Both the position numbers and the translations under genes were made by a program. A model generated the notes under the pieces. It saw only the letters and a list, made by a program, of their open reading frames with translations, did not search any database and was not told the origin of the DNA. A stretch of DNA of 64,000 nt. Origin: Liolophura sinensis (taxonomy: Eukaryota > Mollusca > Polyplacophora > Chitonida > Chitonidae). This document shows positions 14,401 through 28,600 of the stretch, piece after piece. Where the stretch lies: positions 1,614,001 to 1,678,000 of the forward strand of contig NC_088296.1 of NCBI RefSeq assembly GCF_032854445.1, in the 5' to 3' direction. Within the stretch, counting starts at the first letter, position 1, and each line of letters opens with the position of its first letter.

Positions 14401-16598
14401 AATGATATACAGGCACAGTACAGTATTACAGTAAATGTACATGTAGAGTATTGCAGTAAATATACATATGCAGTTCAGTATCACAGTGAATGTACATGTA
14501 CAGTATTACAATGAATATTCAGTAGTACAGTGAATGTATATGTACAGTATAACAGTGAACTATACAGTACAGTATTACGGTGAATGTGACTAAAATACAT
14601 GTGATATCAGTATTACAGTGAATACACATGTACATGTACAGCACAGTGTTACAGTGAATATACATGTGCAGTACATTATTACAGTGAATATACATGTACA
14701 GTACATTATTACAGTGAATATACATGTGCAGTACATTATTACAGTGAATATACATGTAGGTTGTATTAAAGTGAATATACATTATTACAGTGAATGTTCA
14801 GTACAGTATTACAATGAATACACAATACAGTATTTCAGTGGATACACATGTAAAGTACAGGAATATACAGTATTAATTGATCTAAAAATTTTGTCTGTCA
14901 CCAGGTTTCACCGTTAACCAGATTTTGAGAATTGTACTGATCTAAGAGGGTCTATTAAGGTTAAAATTTTTGGTCATTTTCTGTTCCTGCAGGCACTGAA
15001 CATGGAGACCTCAGTGTTTGCGTTCCTGCAGGCGCTGAACATGAAGACCTCAGTGTTTGCATTCCTGCAGGCGCTGAACATGGAGACCTCAGTGTTTGCG
15101 TTCCTGCAGGCACTGAACATGGAGACCTCAGTGTTTGCGTTCCTGCAGGCACTGAACATGAAGACCTAAGTGTTTGCGTTCCTGCAGGCACTGAACGTGA
15201 TGACCTCCGTGTTTGCGTTCCTGCAGTTACTGAACGTGAAGACCTCCGTGTTTGCGTTCCTGCAGGCACTGAACGTGAAGACCTCAGTGTTTGCGTTCCT
15301 GCAGGCACTGAATGTGAAGACCTCCGTGTTCGTGTTCCTGCAGGCACTGAACGTGAAGACCTCAGTGTTCGCGTTCCTGCAGGCACTGAACATGAAGACC
15401 TAAGTGTCCAACCCCATCTACAACTACATAACCAGTTGGCCTGTGTAGTTTTATTGTGTTTAGTGAACAGTTAGAATTCAGATTTTCTGTTTTTGAAAGT
15501 CAACATCTTTTGAGAGTTTTCATTTCTTTTAAATAATGGTGTTTGGCAAAATTATTCTCTCCTCTGGTAATGGGTTGTATCAAGTTTTGAGAGGGCCCAT
15601 GCCATTATCCTGCTAGTCTGGCCATACTATATCTTGCACATGTGTTAAAGCACTGGCATTTTGTATGTTCACATCTGTTGTTCACTAGGTGGTTTATAAA
15701 TTGTATGTATGCTACAGGTCACACTCTGGTGGCATTCACATGCATTCTCTTCACAACACAATGGCATTCACATGCAGTCTGGTGACATGGTGATATTCAC
15801 ATACAATTGTAGTCACACTATAGTAGCAATCACGTGCACCCTACAGTAGTAGCACCCTACATGTAGTGACATTCACCTGCTTTCTAGTCACATTCCAAAA
15901 CATTCACGTGCATTCTAGTCACATTCTATAAACATTCACTTAGGGCCTACATTGTAGTCACACCCTAAAAACATTTACATGCATTCTAGTCACACCCTAA
16001 AAACATTCACATGCATTCTAGTCACACCCCAAAAGCATTCACATGCATTCTAGTCACCCTTAAAACATCCACATGCATTCTAGACACACCCTAAAACATT
16101 CACATGCATTCTAGTCGCACTTCAAAAGCATTCACATGCATTCTAGTCACCCTGAAAACATTCACATGCATTCTAGTCACACCCTAAAAACATTCACATA
16201 CATTCTAATCACACCCAAAAGAATTCACATACATTCTAGTCACCCTTAAAACATCCACATGCATTCTAAACACACCCTAAAACATTCACATGCATTCTAG
16301 TCACACCCTAAAAACACTCACATGCATTCTAATCACACCCAAAAGCATTCACATACATTCTAGAAACACCCCAAAAGCATTCACGTGCATTCTAATCACC
16401 CTTAAGACATTCACATGTATTCTAGTCACAGGTGGTGGCACGTCTCCACACTGTGAACCACTGCTTGCATGACATTTTGATCCTTGCTCTGTCAACAGAT
16501 ATCTACTCGAATTTTTGCTTTCCACCAATGCAACAAGCATGTACTTGTATGTCACCAGTGGAGAAGTTTGTCAGTAACTAATCGAAGGTCATTGGGTT

Positions 16599-16631
<33 letters not shown>

Positions 16632-19600
16632 CAAATTTCTGCCCTCCAATGATCGCGTTGAAGTACTAATATTCCACTGCCACTGGTAGTGGAAGACTTG
16701 CTGAAAACCACCACCGTGTTTTCATTGAACAGTATACCAACACTGGCTATCAACTTGATCGCTCCTAGTCTTAACATATTACATTATTTTTTTATTGTTT
16801 CTTTCATAAGGTTCTTCTCTTTAAAATATTTAGAAGGTTTTTTTTTGTTTGTTTTTGTTTTGTTGTTTTTGTAATACTTGTATAGTTTTGGGGCAGGGTA
16901 ATTTTAGATTAAAGCTCAGTCTTTCAGTTGCCTGGTTTCTTTCTTTTCCTTTCGTTTTTTTTTTTCTCCATCATTTCTGCTTTCTTAATTTGGTTGTCAG
17001 TCTGAGATTTTGTTACAGTCCCCGCTGATGTTGTCGCTATTGTTGTTGTCTTCATTCTGTATCTGTGGTGCAAAATGGCTGAGTCATTGATATTTCAATA
17101 TGTCTATCATTTCTTCCCTTGCCTTTAGGGGCCAGCGCATAAAGATGTGGTAGGTGGTTGATGCTATGCCCAGTCCATGTTTTTCCCTCGCTTAGAAAAG
17201 GTCACGCTGTTTGACAATTGCTTGAAGTACCCCTGTCTAATCTCGAAACTTTCAGACCAGAACACAAGTGTTATTGCATTCATCTGGATGTAAATGCATG
17301 GCAACATCACAGAGATTTGCTGAATCATTTTAGCGTAGCAGTGTTTTGCTGAATTATTTTAGCTTAGCATTGTTTTGCTGAATCATTTTAGCTTAGCATT
17401 GTTTTGCTGAATCAGTTTAGGTTAGCATTGTTTTGCTCAATCATTTTGTCTTAGTGTTTTTCTCAATCATTTTACCGTAGCATTGTTTTGCTGATTCATT
17501 CTAACATTGAACTTGTGTTCAAATTGAAGTTGAGATTTGCATGCTTTTCACCAGCCTGATTTATTTCTCTTAAAACAACGCTGTCACAGCATCTGCAGTA
17601 TTGTTAGAGGCACATGTAGTACACAGACGTGCTGCTCTGTTCCTTTCCTCTGCAGGATAGTGCATGTATTTCACCTGAAATTTTGTTACTTTGAGGTGAC
17701 ACATTTTGCTTATTGATTTGCCCACCAGTTTTCTGTGAAGTTTGATTAATACCTTATTTAAGCGAGATATCTAAGCATTGGTGTCATAAGTGTCATATAA
17801 TTAGCCTAAATGTGCTTCTGAAAGTGCTTTTGTATTTGGCAAACCTAAGGTGAAATACCTGAGTCATGTGACACAGGTGAAGTGTTCTTCCTGATCTGTC
17901 TTTAATGCACCGTATACCTGTATGGTAGCTGTTTTGCCATGGCCATATAAGAAACTTGAAACATGTTTGTCAAACCTAGTTTTATTTCAACCTGTTATGT
18001 TGCCCATCCTTGGTGCACATCCTGTTTACATTTGATCGTCAGGGAATTTGGAAACAAAACTCTAGCCTTAGTTAGCTATATGTAGCATAGTCTGTGACAA
18101 TATTATCTGACCTTTCATCTCTGCTGTTATCACGCATTCCATTGGCTGTCACCAGTTCTATTTGCATGACGCATTGGTAGAACTTGAAAATGTGTCAAAG
18201 TGAATCAATATCCAAAACCTTAGCTGTCACTGCATGTTTGTTGTTAATTTTCAATTCTCTACAACAAGAAGGTGCATTCAGTTCAGCTATTGTATAATAT
18301 TCCTTCCCTATCACATGCATTAGCCATTAAGGTTATTCCTTCCCTCTCACATACATTAGCCATAAAGGTTATTCCTTCCCTCTCACATACATTAGCCATG
18401 CAGGTTATTCCTTCCCTCTCACATACATTAGCCATAAAGGTTATTCCTTCCCTCTCACATACATTAGCCATAAAGGTTATTCCTTCCCTCTCACATACAT
18501 TAGCCATGTAGGTTATTCCTTCCCTCTCACATACATTAGCCGTGTAGGTTATTCCTTCCCTCTCACATGAATTAGCTGTGTAGGTTATTCCTTCCCTGTC
18601 ACATGCATTAGCCGTGTGGGCGATTCCTTCCCTGTCACATGCATTAGCTGTGTAGGTTATTCCTTCCCTGTCACATGCATTGGCCGTGCAGGTTATTCCT
18701 TCCCTCTCACATACATTAGCCGTGTAGGTTATTCCTTCCCTCTCACATGAATTAGCTGTGTAGGTTATTCCTTCCCTCTCACATGCATTAGCCGTGTAGG
18801 TTATTCCTTCCCTCTCACATGCATTAGCCGTGTAGGTTATTCCTTCCCTCTCACATGCATTAGCTGTGTAGGTTATTCCTTCCCTGTCACATGCATTAGC
18901 CGTGTAGGTTATTCCTTCCCTCTCACATACATTAGCCATAAAGGTTATTCCTTCCCTCTCACATACATTAGCCATGTAGGTTATTCCTTCCCTCTCACAT
19001 ACATTAGCCGTGTAGGTTATTCCTCCCCTCTCACATACATTAGCCGTGTAGGTTATTCCTTCCCTCTCACATGCATTAGCCGTGTAGGTTATTCCTTCCC
19101 TGTCACATGCATTAGCCGTGCAGGTTATTCCTTCCCTCTCATATGCATTAGTCGTGTAGGTTATTCCTTCCCTCTCACATACATTAGCGGTGTGGGTTAT
19201 TCCTTCCCCCTCATGCATTAGCTGTGTAGGTTATTCCTTCCCTCTCACATGCATTAGCCGTGTAGGTTATTCCTTCCCTCTCACATGCATTAGTCGTATA
19301 GGTTATTCCTTCCCTGTCACATACATTAGCTGTGTAGGTTATTCCTTCCCTCTCACATGCATTAGCCGTGTAGGTTATTCCTTCCCTCTCACATACATTA
19401 GCCATAAAGGTTATTCCTTCCCTGTCACATGCATTAGCCGTGTAGGTTATTCCTTCCCTCTCACATGCATTAGCCGTGTAGGTTATTCCTTCCCTGTCAC
19501 ATGCATTAGCCGTGTAGGCGATTCCTTCCCTCTCAAATGCATTGGCCGTGTGGGCTATTCCTTCCCTCTCACATGCATTAGCCGTGTAGGTTATTCCTCC

Positions 19601-22600
19601 CCTCTCACATGTATTAGCCGTGTAGGTTATTCCTTCCCTCTCACATGCATTAGCTGTGTAGGTTATTCCTTCCCTGTCACATGTATTAGCCGTGTGGGTT
19701 ATTCCTTCCCTCTCACATACATTAGCCGTGTAGGTTATTCCTTCCCTCTCACATACATTAGCCGTGTAGGTTATTCCTTCCCTCTCACATGCATTAGCCG
19801 TGTAGGTTATTCCTTCCCTCTCACATGCATTAGCCGTGTAGGTTATTCCTTCCCTCTCACATGCATTAGCCGTGTAGGTTATTCCTTCCCTCTCACATGC
19901 ATTAGCCGTGTAGGTTATTCCTTCCCTCTCACATGCATTAGCCGTGTAGGTTATTCCTTCCCTCTCACATGCATTAGCCGTGTAGGTTATTCCTTCCCTG
20001 TCACATGCATTAGCCGTGTAGGTTATTCCTTCCCCCTCATGCATTAGCTGTGTGGGCTATTCCTTCCCTCTCACATACATTAGCCGTGTGGGTTATTCCT
20101 TCCTTCTCACATACATTAGCCGTGTAGGTTATTCCTTCCCTCTCACATGCATTAGCCGTGTGGGTTATCCCTTCCCTCTCACATGCATTAGCCGTGTAGG
20201 TTATTCCTTCCTGGGCATCATGTTTCCTCTATGATCTGTATGAATCTCACTGTGCACTCACCAATCCTTGTTCGACTGTTACATACATTAGCCATGTAGG
20301 TTATTCCTTCCCCCTCATGCATTAGCCGTGTAGGTTATTCCTCCCCTCTCACATGCATTAGCCGTGTAGGTTATTCCTTCCCTCTCACATGCATTAGCCG
20401 TGTGGGCTATTCCTTCCCTCTCACATACATTAGCCGTGTAGGTTATTCCTTCCCCCTCATGCATTAGCGTGTAGGTTATTCCTTCCCTCTCACATACATT
20501 AGCCGTGTAGGTTATTCCTTCCCTCTCACATGCATTAGCCGTGTAGGTTATTCCTTCCCTCTCACATACATTAGCCGTGTAGGTTATTCCTTCCCTCTCA
20601 CATACATTAGCCGTGTAGGTTATTCCTTCCCTCTCACATACATTAGCCATGTAGGTTATTCCTTCCCTCTCACATGCATTAGCCGTGTAGGTTATTCCTT
20701 CCCTCTCACATGCATTAGCCGTGTAGGTTATTCCTTCCCCCTCATGCATTAGCCGTGTAGGTTATTCCTTCCCTCTCACATACATTAGCCGTGTAGGTTA
20801 TTCCTTCCCTCTCACATACATTAGCCGTGTAGGTTATTCCTTCCCTCTCACATGCATTAGCCGTGTAGGTTATTCCTTCCCTGTCACATGCATTAGCCGT
20901 GTAGGTTATTCCTTCCCTCTCACATACATTAGCCGTGTAGGTTATTCCTTCCCTCTCACATGCATTAGCCGTGTGGGTTATTCCTTCCCCCTCACGCATT
21001 AGCCATGTAAGCTAATCCTTCCTGGGCATCATGTTTCCTCTATGATCTGTATGAATCTCACTGTGCACTCACCAATCCTTGTTTGACACTGCTTTCGTTA
21101 TAGCTACCATTTTCCCTCTTTACCTAATGTTTTCAATACTATTTTCTTTACTATACATTTGTGCTTTTGTTCATCCTTGTTCAACATATATGGTGGCTCT
21201 TTATTCCCTTGTTCACATTGTGCTTCCACTGTTATAGTCATTGCTTGAGTGTACATCAGATTCCTGGTGTTCCATCTTCATTCTGTGGTTCCTTATTCCC
21301 TTGTTCATATTGTGCTTCCACTGTTACAGATATTATAGATATATATAACCTGAGTGTACACCAGATTCCTGGTGTTTCACATACTTTCTGTACACATATA
21401 GTTGGCCCCTTATCCCAGTGACGGAGCACTGCCGTGTCAAAGTGTATACCTCCATTTGATGCTTGTTACTTCATACATGTTTGTTCACATATTTATAACA
21501 ATACGTCTATATATCTGACCAGTCGCTGCCTGTGACGGTAACTATGCATGTCTGTGTAACAGTAAATGTGTTTATGTTCTACTACAGTCATCAATTCTTA
21601 CTTTGAAAGATGTGTTCCATATGCATAGTGGATTCAATGAGACCATCAAATGTACTGTTACAAAAAATCAATTTTAATCAAATGAAATTTAATCTTTTAG
21701 TACAAAGTTAATATTATTTTTCTGCATGATCCAGAAGTTGATTTCCTTTTTAAGAGCTCATTCAGATTTAAATTTTACATTGCTAAATGTAATCGTAGTT
21801 ATACTCTCATTTCACATTACCAAAAAGTCATTAGAAAAAATGGGTACAAATTTACCCAGCAGCTGTAGCTATACTCTGTAATCTGTATTAACATGGGTAT
21901 ACATGGTTGTGGACATCAAAGGTAACAGGATTCTGTGTTGTTGTTGTAAGCTCAAATCTTTGTGTTGTTGTTGTTTCAGCTGCTCCTAGCAGCCCCAGTT
22001 ATTGTTGTCAAGCTGGAGGGAGGCATTGGGAAGAGGACTGTTCCTCTGCTGATAGTTGAAACTGGTTTCCAGGGAGAGGTCAGAGACTGGAGTTCAGAGG
22101 TAAGAGGGTAAAGGTTGAAGGTTACATATTGGAAGAAAAAAATTCACAGGTGAAAAATACAGTTGGCAATTAAAACAAAAACAAAACAAAAAAAAACCAC
22201 TAACACTGTTAAATATGCAAATGTTCAAATTGTGTTTAAAAAACTTTGAAATTTATACAAAAACTGTTTTTGTCCCCAGCTGCATGTGGAGAGCACAGTG
22301 AACCTGGAGGTGGCTTACTACAATGAGGCGCTGGCCGTCTGGGAACCCGTGTTAGAACCTGTCCATGAGAATAATAAGAGGCACAAGTGGGAGATTGCCA
22401 TGCAGGTGAGCGGATGTAACTTACCTGGTGATCCTTTCATAGTCGTTGAAAAATTCCAAGCCCTGGAAAGCAGTGAATATCATTGAAAACTTTGAAAGTC
22501 GTTGAAAAACTTTGAAAGTCGTTGAAAAACTTTGAAAGTCGTTGAAAAACTTTGAAAGTCGTTAAAAAATTCTGTGTCCTTGAAAACATTGAAAATCCCA

Positions 22601-25600
22601 GACAAATTGGGCAGGCGTAGGTCCAAGTCGTGAATTTTGTCTCTTACCTGGCACAGACTTTGGGTATTTTTCACACTCCGTCCCCCACTAATTCTTTAGT
22701 ATGTTGTGAACACTGCACATTAAATTGAATATATAAACAATAAATTTAAATAAACACAATTTTGACGTAAATTTCAGTTCCTCAGTGGTGTCAGTGCTTT
22801 GTTTCCATGGTTACAGGTGGCCCAGAACAACGATGTTCTGCTGATTGATGAGGATGACGTAGACCTTCCAATCCAACCTCCCAAGATGTCCATCACTGTG
22901 AAATCTGAAGATATCCTTAACACGACGATCACTAAAACATGTCTGGACGTCCTGTCCAATCTTGGCAAGGTAAAACCACTTACTGGAAATCTGCAAGCTT
23001 TTCAACTTCTAAACGATTGGTTTGTGTCACTAAAGATGCAAGCTTCATAAAACTATGCAAATTATTTCTCTGCACCCCATTAATAGAAATAATTATTAAT
23101 AATTATTAATAAATTATTAATAATAAATAATTAATAGAAATAATTAATAGTTATCTCATAATGTTTCAAAACATTGGTTGCAGAGGACAGTCAAAAGTTT
23201 GAATAATTAGTGTGAGGGGGTGGGGGTGGAGGGGGTGGACGGAGCAGGCTCTGGTGTAGTTATTGGAAACACTTGCCTTCCAGTAGCTAGGACACGGGAG
23301 GTGTGGGTTCAAACCTGGCAGTTGATTCGTGGATTCCCAAGCTAGTCTGCTTGTGGGCCCTAGCCATGCTTGGTGACAATGTACTTTTACGTCATGAGTG
23401 AGAAAGACCATCAATAACTTGCCAGAGGTTGGTGGTTTATGCCGGTTAGATTGGTTTTCTCCACCCATAAAACTGACTGCCATTGTACGAGCGAAACATT
23501 CTCGAGTAGGGCATTAAGCAAGAATCAAACAAAGAAATAAATAAAGACACTCGGCTAGGTTACATGTGCACTGTACAAAACCAGAAAAGAGTTTTTCTTT
23601 TAGTTCTTCCAGACTTGTCAAAGAACAATGGAATGGTAGTGGAATGTTGCTCTTCACGGGCCTGTCTTACAAAGCAGTCAAAATGTACATGTGCTCTGTA
23701 CTTTCATAATGTCTGGTGTTTTCTTTCCACAGGCATTCAATGACGCCTACAACTTGGTGGAACCAACTGTCAAACCTGGCGAGGTTATGTCCCCTTATCT
23801 GATTCAGAATGACACGGGGCTGGACTTGACAATCAAACTAGATAACGAGTTTGAGGTAAGGATGTGTTTCAGGAACCTGACGTTTGTGTCTGCTTGTCTT
23901 TATTGTTGTTGTTCTTAGTCAGTCAAAAGGGTGATGACTGTGCCATCGTGATGCATACTGTCGTGAAACTCTTGCAAATTAAATTACTCTTAGGCCATGT
24001 GATTGACATGTAGATTTTATGTGTCAGTGACATCATTTTGATGAAAATTCCCTGAGAGGCAGAATTTCACCTGACCTGAACGATATCCCTGACTGCTAGT
24101 TCTTATCATTCACATGACCTGAACAATATCCCTGCCTGCTAGGTCTGATCATTCACATGACCTGAACGGTATCCCTGACTGCTAGGTCTGATCATTCACA
24201 TGACCTGAACGGTATCCCTGCCTGTTAGTTCTAATCATTCACATGACCTGAACGGTATCCCTGCCTGCTAGCTCTAATCATTTACATGACCTGAACTGTA
24301 TCCCTGCCTGCTAGTTCTCATCATTCACATGACCTGAACAGTATCCCTGACTGCTAGTTCTTATCATTCACATGACCTGAACAGTATCCCTGCCTGCTAG
24401 TTCTGATCATTTACATGACCTGAACTGTATCCCTGACTGCTAGTTCTCATCATTCACATGACCTAAACAATATCCCTGCCTGCTAGCTCTAATCATTTAC
24501 ATGACCTGAACTGTATCCCTGCCTGCTAGTTCTGATCATTCACATGACCTGAAGGATATCCCTGCCTGCTAGTTCTGATCATTCACATGACCTGAACTGT
24601 ATCCCTGCCTGCTAGCTCTAATCATTTACATGACCTGAACTGTATCCCTGACTGCTAGTTCTCATCATTCACATGACCTGAACAGTATCCCTGCCTGCTA
24701 GCTCTAATCATTTACATGACCTGAACTGTATCCCTGACTGCTAGGTCTGATCATTCACATGACCTGAACGGTATCCCTGCCTGTTAGTTCTGATCATTCA
24801 CATGACCTGAACTGTATCCCTGCCTGCTAGTTCTAATCATTTACATGACCTGAACTGTATCCCTGCCTGCTAGTTCTCATCATTCACATGACCTGAACAG
24901 TATCCCTGACTGCTAGTTCTTATCATTCACATGACCTGAACAGTATCCCTGACTGCTAGTTCTGATCATTTACATGACCTGAACTGTATCCCTGACTGCT
25001 AGTTCTCATCATTCACATGACCTAAACAATATCCCTGCCTGCTAGCTCTAATCATTTACATGACCTGAACTGTATCCCTGCCTGCTAGTTCTGATCATTC
25101 ACATGACCCGAAGGATATCCCTGCCTGCTAGTTCTGATCATTCACATGACCTGAACTGTATCCCTGCCTGCTAGCTCTAATCATTTACATGACCTGAACT
25201 GTATCCCTGACTGCTAGTTCTCATCATTCACATGACCTGAACAGTATCCCTGCCTGCTAGCTCTAATCATTTACATGACCTGAACTGTATCCCTGACTGC
25301 TAGTTCTCATCATTCACATGACCTGAACAGTATCCCTGCCTGCTAGCTCTAATCATTTACATGACCTAAACAATATCCCTGACTGCTAGCTCTAATCATT
25401 TACATGACCTGAACGGTATCCCTGACTGCTAGTTCTGATCATTCACATGACCTGAAGGATATCCCTGACTGCTAGCTCTAATCATTTACATGACCTAAAC
25501 AATATCCCTGACTGCTAGCTCTAATCATTCACATGACCTGAACAGTATCCCTGCCTGCTAGCTCTAATCATTTACATGACCTGAACGGTATCCCTGCCTG

Positions 25601-28600
25601 TTAGTTCTCATCATTCACATGACCTGAACGGTATCCCTGACTGCTAGTTCTCATCATTCACATGACCTGAACGATATCCCTGACTGCTAGTTCTGATCAT
25701 TCACATGACCTGAACGGTATCCCTGCCTGCTAGTTCTGATCATTTACATGACCTGAACGGTATCCCTGCCTGCTAGTTCTGATCATTCACATGACCTGAA
25801 CGGTATCCCTGACTGCTAGGTCTGATCATTTACATGACCTGAACTGTATCCCTGCCTGCTAGTTCTCATCATTCACATGACCTAAACAATATCCCTGCCT
25901 GCTAGCTCTAATCATTTACATGACCTGAACTGTATCCCTGACTGCTAGTTCTGATCATTCACATGACCTGAACAGTATCCCTGACTGCTAGTTCTGATCA
26001 TTCACATGACCTGAACAGTATCCCTGACTGCTAGTTCTTATCATTCACATGACCTGAACAGTTTCCCTGCCTGCTAGTTCTGATCATGGCTGAAGTCAAT
26101 TCATGATTTTAGGAATATCAACATAATTTTAGTGTCCCTCTTAGATTAAGATTGACTGTTTTGCGGGGCTATGGGTGACATATAAAGAAGGCACATGTCT
26201 AAAAACTTTACATTGTATGTAACATTATTTAACAGCGTTCATATTTTATGACATTGGAAGCAGTTCATGTCATGGTAAGCTAACACATGCAGCTCTAGGA
26301 AAGTATAGTGTTGTTGTTGTTGCTATTCTGGTGTTGTTGCTCTTGATCATTGGGAACATTTTTGAAATTTGTCACACTTAATGACCGTGCATTGGTCATC
26401 AGAACTGAAGTTGTCACACTTTAAGACTGTACATTTGTCATCAGAACTGAAGTCATCACTTTAAGACTGTACATTTGTCATCAGAACTGAAGTCGTCACT
26501 TTAAGACTGTACATTAGTCATCAGAGCTTAAGTTGTGTGCCCCAGAATAACCCCAGCACTTTGATGACATGATTTAACATGCTCAGCTGTTGATTTTTGT
26601 GAAATTGTTTTTTTTTTTGTTACTCTTTTGGTCATGGTTTTGGAAGTTCTTTGGTGTGTTTTGGAAAATCTAACCATAACTATTATGGACACAGTTTGGA
26701 TGTTTTGGTAAATAGTTTGGCCATGCATTGACAAATACATATATGTATCTATATTTGCCTTCTTTTGGAAGCGGGGCCTCTGTGGCTCAGTTGGTTAGCG
26801 CGCTAGCGCAGCGTAATGACCCCGGAGTCTCTCACCAATGCGGTCGCTGTGAGTTCAAGTCCAGCTCATGCTGGCTTTCCCTCCGGCCGTATGTGGGAAG
26901 GTCTGTCAGCTACCTGTGGATGGTCGTGGGTTTCCCCCGGCTTCTGCCCAGTTTCCACCCACCATAATGCTGGCTGCCGTCGTATAAGTGAAATATTCTT
27001 CAGTACGGCGTAAAACACCAATAAAGAAGAAGAAGAAAGAAGTCTTTTGGAAGCTTTTATAACTCTTTTGGCTCTGTGTAATCGAATTTGTGACTGTATA
27101 CTTGTAAATGCTGAGTGCAGATTGCATGGTATATCAGTCTTTTGAATTTGTGACTGTGTACTTGTAAATGCTGAGTGCAGATTGCATGGTATATCAGTCT
27201 TTTGAATTTGTGACTGTGTACTTGTAAATGCTGAGTGCAGATTGCATGGTATATCAGTCTTTTGAATTTGTGACTGTGTACTTGTAAATGCTGAGTGCAG
27301 ATTGCATGGTATATCAGTCTTTTGGCAATTTTGTCATTGTGCTCAACATAAATAAGCTACCGCATATTGTCAAAAATAACTTGTGTTTTTGAGTGGCAAT
27401 TTTCAAGCATCAAAGACTAGAAGACTGGCATGCATCCTACTTCAGCGTTTTTTGACCTGTGATTATAACTTTGTTGTGCTAACTAACATTTCTTATCATG
27501 CACCCTGTATTTTTTGTTTTGGTTTTTTTTCCCACTAACAGACCGAGGACACGTTGGAAACATCTGAGGTATTATTTTCATACAATTACTTTAATGTTAT
27601 CACTTAAAAATAGCTTGGAGCGGGTCAAGTCCAACTGGTTTGGATGATTGCCATTTAGTTACTGGGACAGTGGAAATGAGAGCTCCACCAGTAAGTTACT
27701 GGGACAGTAGAACTGAGAGCTCCACCAGTAAGTTACTGGGACAGTGGAACTGAGAGCTCCACCAGTATGGTGGGTATGTCAGAACTTAATACACATGAAA
27801 ATAGTCGTCAGTAACTTACCAAAAACCTGTGGTTAACCGGCGAACATTCTGGTTTCCTCAACAGCTAAAACTGACGACCACCGTGGGAATGAAAAGTTCT
27901 TGAGCATGGTAATAAGTTAGGTTGTTGGTCATGTCACAGCGGTTCAAATCACGCAGCAGTTTCAATTTTCTGTTTGTATTATCACTAGCCAACCCATTCG
28001 CCTTTTCAACCATTAAGTACTTTTTTCTGTGGAATTTATGCAAACAGTTATTTTGAAAATGACGCTAAAAATGATTTGTTTTTGTTATTAAAGATGCAAG
28101 CTTCATAAAACTGCAAATTATTTCTCTAGACCCCACACATGTAGTTCTCTCAGAATGTTTCAAAATACTGGTTACACGTGCAGATGAAAAGATTGAAGAA
28201 TTCGTGTACGCAAAGCATTTATACAGATTTTTAGCCAATTGGTGATGGGACATGTACTCGTAACACCTTGCATATGAAAGAACAACATTTAATGCAATTT
28301 ATGCACATTGTTAATTTCATTTTGGAGACAAAAATACATTGGTTGCATTGGCCAATTTCAGGGCTTCACAAAAGTCAGTTTTATCAGTCAAATAACACCA
28401 GAATAATGCCTTCGGAATATGTATGAATGAACACATTGCAAACGGGAAAAACAATTACTGTATTACTTTTGGTGTTAAAACTTACATTTTACTTATATTT
28501 CAAATAAAACTCAAAAAAACCTTCCTACAATCATGAAAATCAATAAAAGTTTCAGAACCATCATTTATGAAATATGTTCCTAATGTTGTTGAATTACTTA

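Noticed and set aside
18283-20749. Long open frames (up to about 310 codons) on both strands
   Set aside because: They are the 36-bp satellite read as a 12-codon repeat. Both strands are equally open, and there is no start context or family similarity.
24052-26085. CRISPR-like regular repeats
   Set aside because: There are no unique spacers; the whole 43-bp unit is repeated head to tail. The genome is eukaryotic.
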